64,000 nucleotides of DNA from Chloroflexota bacterium (GTDB lineage Bacteria > Chloroflexota > Anaerolineae > Aggregatilineales > Phototrophicaceae): NCBI GenBank assembly GCA_013388735.1, contig JACAES010000075.1, positions 1 through 64,000 on the forward strand. The letters are read 5' to 3'. Position numbers and translations under genes: made by a program. Position 1 is the stretch's first letter, and the number at the start of each line of letters is the position of its first letter. Of this stretch, positions 27,294 through 36,771 are shown piece by piece. The notes beneath the pieces were generated by a model, which was given only the letters and a program-made list of their open reading frames with translations, was not told the origin of the DNA and made no database searches.

Positions 27294-27800
27294 TCAGGCG
27301 AACCGGACAACCTGTAGTGGACGGTCAAAAGGAAATTCGCGGGACAACCGGTTTTGAAAGTCGGGCCGGGCGGGGGGATGTTCGCTGTAAAACAGGTGGG
27401 CGGGGCAGGAGCAGTCCGACGCGCCGAACTTGCTGACCGGAAGCGACAAACCCGGCATGTCCAGCAGCAGGCGCGCCCAATCATGCTCGCGGTTAGTGTC
27501 TGTTTCGACAAGCCAGATGGCATGGAGTGCGGCCTGCCGGCGCAGGTAGTCTATGTGCCAGTGGGGGCGGGCCGCCGCGCCGACGTGATGCCGCAGCCGA
27601 CCGGCCAGTCCGCCCGCGCCGCGCGCGCTGCCGATATACACGTAATACCCCGCCGCGAAATAGTAAATCCCTAACCGGCCAATCTGCACCGCCTGAGGCG
27701 ACTTGAGCGCCAGGACAAGCGCGTAAGTTCCCGGCGCAGAGGAAATGAGAAGACGCTCAAAATTGTCGTTCAATGAATCTGAACCGCTCACCTTTTTCAT
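27294..27800 (-). CDS. GIY-YIG / DUF123 nuclease-like protein
   Basis: GTYALVLAL...GIYYFAAGYYVYIGSARGAGGLAGRLRHHVG...HWHIDYLRRQA; SDCSCPAHLFY. Confidence 0.8.
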   Translation of the reverse strand: MKKVSGSDSLNDNFERLLISSAPGTYALVLALKSPQAVQIGRLGIYYFAAGYYVYIGSARGAGGLAGRLRHHVGAAARPHWHIDYLRRQAALHAIWLVETDTNREHDWARLLLDMPGLSLPVSKFGASDCSCPAHLFYSEHPPARPDFQNRLSREFPFDRPLQVVRFA

Positions 27801-27830
27801 CCGGCTGTTATAATAACCGGGCTGTCAATT

Positions 27831-28127
27831 GTGGCAAGGGGTATGGATATGGACGCGGGAATGGTCGTCCTGATGACGCTGAGCTTCGGCCTGCTGCTGC
27901 TGCTGGTACAGCGTTCGGAGCGACGGCGGCGGCGGACTGCTTTCGTCCTGCTGCTGCCGGTGGCTTTTGTGGTGGTCTGGTACGCGAATCAGCGTGGGCA
28001 TCAACAGGAGGCGCTGGTTGGTTTCATCCTGGCGCTGGCGCTGAATCTGTTCTTCTGGGTATTGATCGGGCGCTATAACCCGGTGGGCAGCAGTGACAGC
28101 ATCAAAGTGATGGGGCTGGATGATTAA
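27831..28127 (+). CDS. small membrane protein
   Basis: 98 aa with two hydrophobic stretches. Confidence 0.55.
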   Translation: MARGMDMDAGMVVLMTLSFGLLLLLVQRSERRRRRTAFVLLLPVAFVVVWYANQRGHQQEALVGFILALALNLFFWVLIGRYNPVGSSDSIKVMGLDD

Positions 28128-28239
28128 CATCTGCTGGGCGACCGACCAACAAGGGGCTTTATGAAGTTGTTTGAGAAGTCTGCGGGCGGGTTTAGAAACC
28201 CGCCCCTACGCCTATCCCCTGCCGATGTGATGAAACGAT

Positions 28240-29292
28240 TTAACCGATGATGTTCAGCGGAATCACATCGCTGGACTGAAGCATAACTACGCTGATGCGC
28301 GCGGCGGTATTCTGCGCCAATGTCTGGAAGGCCAGCCCGGCGGGATTGTCCGGTTCGACGACAACGATAGGCCGTCCGGTGTCGCCGCTCTTACGCACCT
28401 CGGCGTTTAACGGCACACGCCCCAGGAACGGCACGCCGCGATCCTGGGCCAGCTTTTCGCCGCCACCTTCCCCGAAGAAATCGCCTGCCATGTTTTCGAC
28501 TACGCCGAGGATAGGAACATTGAGCGTTTCGAACATGGCGATGCTGCGGAGCGCGTCCGCGACGGCCACTTCCTGCGGCTGGGTGACGACGATCACGCCG
28601 GTCAGCGGGAAGGACTGTGCCAGCGAAAGCGGCGCATCGCCGGTGCCGGGGGGCAGGTCAACGATCATATAATCCAGATCGCCCCAGTCTACATCGGTGA
28701 AAAGCTGGCGAATCGCGCCGTGCAGCATGGGGCCGCGCAGGATGAGCGGTTTATCCGGGGTAGTGAGGAAGCCGGTGCTCATGATTTTCACCCCGTAGGC
28801 TTCCAGCGGTATCATTTTGCCATCCACGACGGCGGGATGCCCGCTGCTCAGCCCGGTCATCTGGGGGACGTTGGGGTTGAGGATGTCGCCGTCAATCAGG
28901 CCGACCCGCGCGCCGGCTTCCGCCAGGGCGACGGCCAGATTGGTCGAGACGGTGCTTTTGCCGACGCCGCCCTTGCCGCTGGCGACGGCGATAATGCTGC
29001 GCATGGGGACATTCAGGCGGCCATGAATGCGCCGGTCGGTGGGAACCTGCGCGTCCCATTTGATTTCGATGCCGGTGATATTCGGCACTTTACCGACGAC
29101 GGCTTCGTAGCAGAGCCGCTGGAAAACATCCTTCAGCGGGCAGGCGGGGGTGGTCAGCACCAGCGTAAAAATGGCGGTCTGGCCTTCGACGCGAAGGTCG
29201 CGCACCATATTCAGACTGACAATATCCCGGTGCAGTTCGGGTTCAATCACGGTGCTGAGGGCGCGCATTATCTGATCGTGTAGGTCGCTCAT
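28240..29292 (-). CDS. Mrp/NBP35 (ApbC) family Fe-S carrier ATPase
   Basis: VASGKGGVGKSTVSTNLAVALAEAGARVGLIDGDILNPNVPQM; N-terminal MIP18-like domain. Confidence 0.94.
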   Translation of the reverse strand: MSDLHDQIMRALSTVIEPELHRDIVSLNMVRDLRVEGQTAIFTLVLTTPACPLKDVFQRLCYEAVVGKVPNITGIEIKWDAQVPTDRRIHGRLNVPMRSIIAVASGKGGVGKSTVSTNLAVALAEAGARVGLIDGDILNPNVPQMTGLSSGHPAVVDGKMIPLEAYGVKIMSTGFLTTPDKPLILRGPMLHGAIRQLFTDVDWGDLDYMIVDLPPGTGDAPLSLAQSFPLTGVIVVTQPQEVAVADALRSIAMFETLNVPILGVVENMAGDFFGEGGGEKLAQDRGVPFLGRVPLNAEVRKSGDTGRPIVVVEPDNPAGLAFQTLAQNTAARISVVMLQSSDVIPLNIIG

Positions 29293-29442
29293 CGCTTCTC
29301 CTGTAAATCACGCATGTGCCGGCGCGTTTCGCCGGACGGTTTGTATCTGCGTGTAATTAGTATAACTCGGATTATAAAAATTCAGCAGTGACTTTTGTTC
29401 CGGGCGGCAATTGAAAAGGGCGGGTAATCCCGCCCCTGTGTT

Positions 29443-30357
29443 TTAACCCTTGTCGGCTTTTCTCTGGCGTATCTTTTCCAGCATGGCCTGTTTGTCGAAT
29501 TTGGGCTTATCGGCGGTCGGTGCAGCCGGGGCGGGGGCGGACGCCTCGACGGCCGCGGCGGCGGGCTGTGCCGGTTCGCCGGCTTCGGCGGCGCGCTTGC
29601 GGGCCAGAGCTTCTTCACGTTTCCGCAGGCGTTCGGCCTTAGCCGGGTCTTCGTCCGCGCTTTCGGCGGGGGGCAGGGGTTTTGCCGCCGGTTCTGGTTT
29701 GGTGAACATGTTGTCCCAGGTCGGCGTGACGGCGGTCTGGCCGGCTTTCTTCATCGCCTTAAGGACATCCGGGTGTTCCCATCCCCCTCGCGCGACGGCT
29801 TCTTCAAGCGCCGTCGTGGGGGCGATGGTCTTCCAGTAGCTCAGCGGCCTGGAGAGGTACTGCTTGTCGTGAATGTGATGTGAAGTGCGGTCATAGCTGG
29901 CGAGTTCGTAGTTGTGATCCATCTTGATGGCATCAAACGGGCAGAACTCCGCGCAGAAGCCGCAGTTCATACAGATGTCAATATCAATGAAAAATGCTTC
30001 CGGCTGCGGGACAGGGCGACCGGTGGTGGGGTCAGACCCGCGCACAATCCAGATGCACTGCGGCGGGCAGACTTTGGCGCAGATGCCGCAGCTGGTACAC
30101 CAGTCGTCGCCGGGGGCTTCCGGGTGATCGGGGTCGTTCACGACCAGGAAAGGCGTAAAACGAAAACGCTCCGGGACGGCCAGCTTTTCATCCGGATATT
30201 GAACCGTAAAAGCGCCCTGCGCCTTAAGCCCCTGGCGGATGGCAAAATTCTCCTGCCGCAAATATTTCCGCCCGGCATAACGAATGTCATCAACATAGGT
30301 GTTAACAAAATGCCTGAACGTCACCCACAGGCCTTTTAGAATACCTTGTCCGTACAT
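29443..30357 (-). CDS. nuoI: NADH-quinone oxidoreductase subunit I with C-terminal extension
   Basis: CTSCGICAKVCPPQCI and CMNCGFCAEFCPFDAI; tail ending FDKQAMLEKIRQRKADKG. Confidence 0.92.
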   Translation of the reverse strand: MYGQGILKGLWVTFRHFVNTYVDDIRYAGRKYLRQENFAIRQGLKAQGAFTVQYPDEKLAVPERFRFTPFLVVNDPDHPEAPGDDWCTSCGICAKVCPPQCIWIVRGSDPTTGRPVPQPEAFFIDIDICMNCGFCAEFCPFDAIKMDHNYELASYDRTSHHIHDKQYLSRPLSYWKTIAPTTALEEAVARGGWEHPDVLKAMKKAGQTAVTPTWDNMFTKPEPAAKPLPPAESADEDPAKAERLRKREEALARKRAAEAGEPAQPAAAAVEASAPAPAAPTADKPKFDKQAMLEKIRQRKADKG

Positions 30358-30412
30358 ACCCGCTCCTTATCAGGCAGGGGCGGGTTGGGAAGCCTGCCCC
30401 TGCGGAATGTCT

Positions 30413-32272
30413 CTACCGATCTGTTTCGCCTAACACGATGTCAATGCTGCCCAGGATTGCTACCACATCCGCCACTTTATGCCCGATGCACATTGGCCCC
30501 AGGGCGGTCAGGCTGATAAAGCTGGGAGCGCGGACGTGATAACGCCAGGGGTTCTGCGGGCCTTTTTCGTCCCCGGCGGAGACAACATAAAAGCCGAGTT
30601 CGCCTTTGGGATTTTCGACGCGGCCATAGGCTTCGCCCAGCGGCACACGCGGGGTATGCTGTTTGTTACCGGCGAAAATGGCTTCGCCGCGCGTGCGTTC
30701 TAAGCGGGGTAAAATCTGCTTGAGGATGCGCAGGCTCTCGCGCATTTCATCCAGGCGGATCAGGTAGCGGTCGTAAATGTCGCCGTTGTAACGCACGGCA
30801 ACATCAAAGTCGAGTTCCGGGTAAATGCTGTAGGGGTCGGCGCGGCGCACGTCATAAGGCACACCACTGGCGCGCAGCAGCGGCCCGGCGGCGCTGTAGG
30901 CAATCGCCATCTCTGGCGACAGATAGCCGACGCCAACAGTACGCGACTTGATGATTTCGCTGTCGGTGAGGTACTGGTCGAGTTCATCAATAGAACGTGG
31001 TAAACGCTCGTTGATGAGTTCGGTCAAGAATTCCATCGTGTCGTAATCGCGCACCAGGTCGTTGACGCGGGTGGCCTCACCGCGAATGCGTTCCGGCAGG
31101 TCTTTAAAGACACCGCCGAAGCGCATGTAATTACACATCATGCGGCTGCCGGCGGTCGCTTCAAAGAAGTCGAGGATTTTTTCCCGTTCCGCGATGGCAT
31201 ACAGGGCGGGCGTAAAAAACGCGCCCAGGTCGTTGAGCAGAAAGCCAATCGCCCACAGGTGATTGACAATACGGGTGAGTTCCACCATCAGCACGCGAAT
31301 ACACTCGGCGCGGTAGGTGGGTGGCTGGTAGCGCGCGCCGTTTGCGAGAAGCTGCTCGACAGCCAGCGCATAACCCAGGTTGTTGCCCATGCTGCTGAGG
31401 TAATCCAGCCGGTCGGTGAACGGCATGTTGTGAAGGAAGGTGTTGCGCTCACCGATCTTCTCGTGGTTGCGGTGCAGGTAGCCCATCACCGGCTCCAGCT
31501 TTTCAATCGTCTCGCCGTTGAGCGTGACGATCATGCGGAAGACGCCGTGCGTGCTAGGATGATGCGGCCCCATGTTGACGACCAGGCGGTCGGTCTTAAT
31601 ATGGCTCTCATCCGCCAATTTCTGAACGCTGACGCCCAGGCCGAGATCGGCGTAATGCGATTCTTCGGACGTATCCGAAAGTTTGCTCAGGTCAAAATCT
31701 GCCGGATACTTCACGTTTTTGCCGTAGATGTTGCGCTCTTCGGCGCGGTGAACCCAACCGCCCGGCCAGCGGCTTTCGAACGGTTTGTGGTCTTCCTCGT
31801 AGTAGGCTTCCTGCCAGTCTTTACGCATGGGATGGCCGTCGAAACCGTCCCACAGCAGGATGCGCTTCAGGTTGGGATGGCCGGGGAACTTGATGCCGTA
31901 CAAGTCCCAGGCTTCGCGCTCCTGAAAATCCGCGCCCGGCCAGACGTTAATCAGCGACGGTATCTCTGGTTTATCACGAGGGGTCTGCGCTTTAAAAACC
32001 AGCGCCGGGCCGCCGGCAGTCCGGTAGGCGTGATAGACCATTTCCATATGATCGGAGATGCCCAGATAATCTACCGCCGTCGCGCTGGAAAGGTAATCGA
32101 AGCCGAAATCATCCCGCAGGGCGGTAGCGACTTCAACCAGATGATTTTTGTCTACGATGATGCCGCCGTACCCCTGGCGCGTGTCGTCCTGTATCGCGTC
32201 CGGGAATTTCTGCTTGAGCGCGTCAACCGCTGCTTTGATGTCGGTTGTTTTTACAATCGGATAATCCACCAT
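30413..32272 (-). CDS. nuoCD: NADH-quinone oxidoreductase subunit C/D fusion
   Basis: NuoC part [37 protein letters not shown]; NuoD part [21 protein letters not shown]...[26 protein letters not shown]. Confidence 0.94.
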   Translation of the reverse strand: MVDYPIVKTTDIKAAVDALKQKFPDAIQDDTRQGYGGIIVDKNHLVEVATALRDDFGFDYLSSATAVDYLGISDHMEMVYHAYRTAGGPALVFKAQTPRDKPEIPSLINVWPGADFQEREAWDLYGIKFPGHPNLKRILLWDGFDGHPMRKDWQEAYYEEDHKPFESRWPGGWVHRAEERNIYGKNVKYPADFDLSKLSDTSEESHYADLGLGVSVQKLADESHIKTDRLVVNMGPHHPSTHGVFRMIVTLNGETIEKLEPVMGYLHRNHEKIGERNTFLHNMPFTDRLDYLSSMGNNLGYALAVEQLLANGARYQPPTYRAECIRVLMVELTRIVNHLWAIGFLLNDLGAFFTPALYAIAEREKILDFFEATAGSRMMCNYMRFGGVFKDLPERIRGEATRVNDLVRDYDTMEFLTELINERLPRSIDELDQYLTDSEIIKSRTVGVGYLSPEMAIAYSAAGPLLRASGVPYDVRRADPYSIYPELDFDVAVRYNGDIYDRYLIRLDEMRESLRILKQILPRLERTRGEAIFAGNKQHTPRVPLGEAYGRVENPKGELGFYVVSAGDEKGPQNPWRYHVRAPSFISLTALGPMCIGHKVADVVAILGSIDIVLGETDR

Positions 32273-32275
32273 GAT

Positions 32276-33217
32276 TTACGATTCCTTCTGCGCCTTACGT
32301 TCGCGGATTTTCGCCAGCATCGCTTCTTTATCGAATTTTTTCGGCGCAGCCTGATCGCCGGCGGCAGGTTCGGCTGCGGGCGCGGGTGTCTCGGTTGGCT
32401 GCTCGCCCTGGGCGGTGCGTTTTCGCGCCAGGGCGGCCTCGCGTTTCGCCAGGCGGGCGGCCTTTTCGGGGTCGTCCGGCTCGGCAGCGGGGGCAGCGGT
32501 TTTGGCCGGGACTTTGGGCGCTGCTGCGGGTTCCGGCTTAATCGTCGGCGGCAGGTCGCGCACGCCGTAGGGTTTACCGGCGGCAGCCAGTTCTGCCTGT
32601 TGGCGAATCAGATCCATCTGGCGCGGGTCAATGATGTCTGGGCCAAGGATCGGAATGGGTGTTGGTTCGGACGGCCCGACGCCGTACCAGGGTACATCGT
32701 CGAAATTTGCCAGCGATTGGCCGTCAATTTTTTTCTGAAGGGCGATCAGTCCGTGCAGAAGCGCCTGGGGGGTGGGCGGGCATCCCGGCACGTATACGTC
32801 TACCGGCAGATACATATCAATGCCGGATACGACGTTGTAGCCTTCCTTGAACGGCCCACCACCGCTGGCGCAGGCACCCATCGCCAGCACATACTTGGGT
32901 TCTGGCATCTGGTTGTAGAGGCGCACAATCGGCACAACCATCTTTTTCGTGACCGTGCCGGAGACGATCATCAGGTCGGACTGGCGCGGGCTGGCGCGCA
33001 TGACTTCCATCCCGAACCGGGATAGGTCGTAACGGGCGGCTGCGGTGGCAATCATTTCAATTGCGCAGCAGGCCAGGCCAAAGAGCAGCGGCCACATGGA
33101 CGAGCGGCGGCTCCAGTTATAAATGCGGCTCAGGCTGGTGATAGCGATATTGCCCTGCATTTCGTCCGGGACAGGAAACTCGGTATTGTGTAACTCGCGC
33201 AAGTCGAGCGTTGGCAT
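32276..33217 (-). CDS. nuoB: NADH-quinone oxidoreductase subunit B with C-terminal extension
   Basis: [49 protein letters not shown]...[16 protein letters not shown]; tail ending [19 protein letters not shown]. Confidence 0.94.
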   Translation of the reverse strand: MPTLDLRELHNTEFPVPDEMQGNIAITSLSRIYNWSRRSSMWPLLFGLACCAIEMIATAAARYDLSRFGMEVMRASPRQSDLMIVSGTVTKKMVVPIVRLYNQMPEPKYVLAMGACASGGGPFKEGYNVVSGIDMYLPVDVYVPGCPPTPQALLHGLIALQKKIDGQSLANFDDVPWYGVGPSEPTPIPILGPDIIDPRQMDLIRQQAELAAAGKPYGVRDLPPTIKPEPAAAPKVPAKTAAPAAEPDDPEKAARLAKREAALARKRTAQGEQPTETPAPAAEPAAGDQAAPKKFDKEAMLAKIRERKAQKES

Positions 33218-33423
33218 TACGGGTTGACCTCCTCATACCACTCCCGCAGAATCTCGTTGAGGATACCCTCGTTGACGAGCGCCGGATCGTCCGCAAAATT
33301 GGGGAGTGTAACAATATAGTGATACAACTGCTCCAGACCCAGTGTATCTAAATCCGTATCGGGGTAAGCCTGCTTGAGCGTTAAAACAATCTCGTAACTG
33401 GATTCCCAATACAGCTTGTTCAC
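33217..33423 (-). CDS. iscX: IscX-like Fe-S assembly protein
   Basis: [62 protein letters not shown] resembles the IscX family; stop overlaps nuoB start by 1 nt. Confidence 0.82.
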   Translation of the reverse strand: MNKLYWESSYEIVLTLKQAYPDTDLDTLGLEQLYHYIVTLPNFADDPALVNEGILNEILREWYEEVNP

Positions 33424-33490
33424 CGTGCTTACTCTAGCTTACCGCAAACCCGACACAATTTCGACAACAAAAGTCTCATGCAGATATGTT

Positions 33491-34993
33491 TTATTCCTGG
33501 CCTTTGAGAATCGTCTCGGTATCAATCTGGGCGCGCTGCAAGCGTCCGCTGAAGTCCACGTAGACGGCCTTCCATTCGGTGAAGCTGTCCAGGGCGGTCT
33601 GACCGGCTTCCCGCATCCCGTTGCCGGTGCCGCGCGTGCCGCCGAAGGGGAACTGAATTTCCGCCCCGGTTGTGCCGTGATTAATGTAGACGATGCCGGT
33701 TGTCAGGTCGCGGATAGCGCGAAAGGCCGCGTTGACGTTTTCGGTAAAGATGCTGCTGGACAGGCCATAAGCGACCTGATTATTGATCTCGACGGCTTCA
33801 TCCAGGGACGCGGCTTCGATAATCGAAAGCACCGGGCCAAAAATTTCTTCGCGGGCGATACGCATGGTGGGCGTCACATGATCGAACAGCGTCGGCTGGT
33901 AGAAGAAACCCTTACCGTCCAGCGGGTCGGCAAAGGCGCCGCCGGTGAGAAGGGTAGCGCCTTCGTGTTTACCGATTTCGACATACTTATGGATGCCTTC
34001 GCGGGCGCTGCGGCTGACCACCGGGCCGACCTGCACGTCTTCTTCAAGGCCGTAACCAAGTTTGAGCGCCTGGGTTCTTTCGCGCAGCATATCCACCAGG
34101 CGGGGTTTAATGCCCTTCTGGACGATCACCCGGCTGGCGGCGGTACAGCGCTGGCCGGTTGTGCCAAACGCGCTCCACAGGATGGCTTCGACTGCCAGAT
34201 CAAGGTTGGCGTCGTCCATCACGATGATGGCATTTTTGCCGCCCAGTTCCAGGCTGACTTTTTTGCCGATCTGTGCAGCCTGTGCGTACATGCGATACCC
34301 GACTTCGGTCGAGCCGGTGAAGGAGATCACGCGCACGTCGGGGTGTGTTGCCAGGGCATTACCGACCGAGCCGCCGGGGCCGAGGATGATATTCAGCACG
34401 CCCGGCGGAAGCCCGGCGTCCTGGAAAACGCGCACGAATTCCGCGCCAAGTTTGGGGGTGTCGGAAGCCGGTTTGAAGATGACCGTGTTGCCGGCGATGA
34501 GCGCCGGGAGCGACTTCCAACTGGGAATGGCAATCGGGAAATTCCAGGGTGTGATAAGCCCGACCACGCCAACCGAGTCGCGCAGGGCCATGCCGAATTT
34601 GTTGGGCATTTCCACCGGGGCGGTATAACCCAGCAAACGGCGGCCTTCGCCGCCCATATAAAACGCCATATCAATGGCTTCCTGTACGTCGCCGCGCGCT
34701 TCGGCAATCACCTTGCCCATTTCCTGAACCATCAGGCGCGCCAGCTCCTCTTTCCGCTCGATGAGCAGTTGACCGACCCGGTACAGGATTTCGCCCCGGC
34801 GGGGCGCGGGCAGCAGACGCCAGCTTTTGTAGGCTTCTTTGGCGGCCTGCACAGCGGCATTTACGTCTTCTACGCCGCTGCGAACGACGACCGCAACAAC
34901 TTCTTCGGTGGCGGGGTTGATGCTGTTAAAGGTTTCGCCGCTGCGCGCTTCTACCCATTCGCCACCGATAAAATTTTTTGCAAGTTCAGCCAT
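33491..34993 (-). CDS. aldehyde dehydrogenase family protein
   Basis: LELGGKNAIIVMDDANLD; GTTGQRCTAASRVIVQ; EEIFGPVLSIIEA. Confidence 0.93.
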   Translation of the reverse strand: MAELAKNFIGGEWVEARSGETFNSINPATEEVVAVVVRSGVEDVNAAVQAAKEAYKSWRLLPAPRRGEILYRVGQLLIERKEELARLMVQEMGKVIAEARGDVQEAIDMAFYMGGEGRRLLGYTAPVEMPNKFGMALRDSVGVVGLITPWNFPIAIPSWKSLPALIAGNTVIFKPASDTPKLGAEFVRVFQDAGLPPGVLNIILGPGGSVGNALATHPDVRVISFTGSTEVGYRMYAQAAQIGKKVSLELGGKNAIIVMDDANLDLAVEAILWSAFGTTGQRCTAASRVIVQKGIKPRLVDMLRERTQALKLGYGLEEDVQVGPVVSRSAREGIHKYVEIGKHEGATLLTGGAFADPLDGKGFFYQPTLFDHVTPTMRIAREEIFGPVLSIIEAASLDEAVEINNQVAYGLSSSIFTENVNAAFRAIRDLTTGIVYINHGTTGAEIQFPFGGTRGTGNGMREAGQTALDSFTEWKAVYVDFSGRLQRAQIDTETILKGQE

Positions 34994-35128
34994 GTTCTGT
35001 TCACTTCCTTAAATAGATCGAAGAATGAAATATGCTATATGTGCTATATGTGGTATTAAGAGGGGTTAATCCTGGATGCCAAGTATAAGTTGTGGGGAAT
35101 CGTTTGTCAAGAAAAGCACAAATGGCGA

Positions 35129-36310
35129 TCAGTGAAATCGGCCAATTCGGGCGATGGGCAGGCGGAAGCTGAACGAGCTGCCTTTACCCTCCTGGCTTTC
35201 AACCTGAATCCGCGTTTTGTGGCGGTCGAGGATGAACCGCACAATCGCCAGCCCGACGCCCATCCCGCCGTAACGCCGTGTGGTGGAGTTATCTATCTGA
35301 TAAAAGGAGTCGAAAATCCGCTCGATTTTATCCGGCGCGATGCCGATGCCATAATCCTTAACCGTGATGACCACCCATTCGCCATCCTGGCGGGCATCCA
35401 CTTCAACCTTGTCCTGGCTGAACTTCAGTCCGTTGTCCAGCAGCAGTTGGATAACAATCCCCAATGCCTGGCGGTCGGCCAGCACGGGTGGAAGCCTGGC
35501 TTCCAGGATAGTGTGGACTCGGTCAATGTCGTCCTTGCGTTCCCAACTGCGCCGCAGATTGCGCAGCGCGTACTGGATGACCTCGCTCACCACAACCGGG
35601 CTGAGCGTATAAACATCCTGGCTGTCGTTAAGCAGTTCGTTGAGCAGGGTGATATTACGGACGGCGGTTTCCAGACGGGCGGTCGCGCCCATCGCATAAT
35701 CAATGAGCGTAGAGGTACTTCCGACATCTTCGGCCAGCAGGGCGACGGCGGATTTGACCTGGAGCAGAGGGGTTCGCAGTTCGTGCGCCACGTTCCGAAC
35801 GATGGCGTTTTTTAGCAGGTTCATTTCGTCAAAGTGCTGCCGCCGCGATTCGGCCATCATGTCGAGGCGGCGGTTTTCCTGGGTCAGCAGGTGGTTGGTG
35901 TGCTGAAGCTGTTTGTTACTGGAATGGAGTTTAAGCAGATTCATGAGCTGAAGCTCAAAGTGTTCGATGGTGGGCGGCAACAGAAAAACGTCTTTCTGCC
36001 ACTCGGCGATCGCGTCCGGGATGGTGTTGCCGACTGCGATCAGCAGCGGGCGTTCGAGATCATTGATCTGGTCGCGGACGGCGGCAAAGAGTTGAAGACT
36101 GTGCTGACAGTCGGCGGGCGCGATGATGGCTTCGGGGTGTTCGGTTTCGATGAGTGACCAGACGGCCTCGACCGTTCGGGCAAAGCTGACATAAACGGTG
36201 AAGTGAGTCAGCCTCTCGGAGATTCCCGGCAGCCACTCAGGCGGGCTATCTTTCAACGTCAGCGTGAGGATAGTTGGTGTATGACCGTTGACTTGAAGTG
36301 GTAACATCAC
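35129..36310 (-). CDS. sensor histidine kinase (canonical H-box)
   Basis: NVAHELRTPLLQVKSAVALLAED; VKDYGIGIAPDKIERIFDSFYQ; GGMGVGLAIVRFILDRH. Confidence 0.9.
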   Translation of the reverse strand: MMLPLQVNGHTPTILTLTLKDSPPEWLPGISERLTHFTVYVSFARTVEAVWSLIETEHPEAIIAPADCQHSLQLFAAVRDQINDLERPLLIAVGNTIPDAIAEWQKDVFLLPPTIEHFELQLMNLLKLHSSNKQLQHTNHLLTQENRRLDMMAESRRQHFDEMNLLKNAIVRNVAHELRTPLLQVKSAVALLAEDVGSTSTLIDYAMGATARLETAVRNITLLNELLNDSQDVYTLSPVVVSEVIQYALRNLRRSWERKDDIDRVHTILEARLPPVLADRQALGIVIQLLLDNGLKFSQDKVEVDARQDGEWVVITVKDYGIGIAPDKIERIFDSFYQIDNSTTRRYGGMGVGLAIVRFILDRHKTRIQVESQEGKGSSFSFRLPIARIGRFH

Positions 36311-36399
36311 CGCAACCTTCGGTTTAGAGAACCCGACAGTATCATCTTATCATAGAGCTTTACCCAACAAAAGTTATAAAATAATTACACATACCGATT

Positions 36400-36759
36400 T
36401 TAATCCGGGTCGTCCGGGTCAAGCGCCTTGTAGAAGATGTCCAGCCCTGGTCGCTCGGCATTACATTGGGGACAGCCCACATACGGGTCTTCAATCAGGA
36501 TGCGATGACGCAGGCAGGTGGCCGTGACCTCGACCTGCCGGCCCAGGCCGAGCAGTCGCGGTTTGATCGCCAGTTTGAGGTGCAGGTCGGCGCTGGCATT
36601 GGCATTCAGAATATCCGGCACCGGACAGAGGGCGCAGTACTGAGGTCGCCAGGGGAGCGACTGTGGATTTTCCTGAACCAGACGGCATTCCTGAATGTTA
36701 CGCCCGCGATGAAAGTCTTCGTAATAGTGACGGCATTCTTTGCCAGCAGGAGTACGCAT
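36400..36759 (-). CDS. conserved-looking Cys-rich hypothetical protein
   Basis: 119 aa with ECRHYYEDF, ECRLV, YCALCPVPDIL, ATC and GCPQC. Confidence 0.65.
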   Translation of the reverse strand: MRTPAGKECRHYYEDFHRGRNIQECRLVQENPQSLPWRPQYCALCPVPDILNANASADLHLKLAIKPRLLGLGRQVEVTATCLRHRILIEDPYVGCPQCNAERPGLDIFYKALDPDDPD

Positions 36760-36771
36760 CGGGATTACACC

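Noticed and set aside
27294-27800. GIY-YIG protein as a homing endonuclease
   Set aside because: Matches the standalone DUF123-type family; not inside an intron or intein and no insertion-site evidence.
33416-35059. 547-aa ORF antisense to aldehyde dehydrogenase
   Set aside because: Shadow ORF; no recognisable motifs and no independent promoter evidence.
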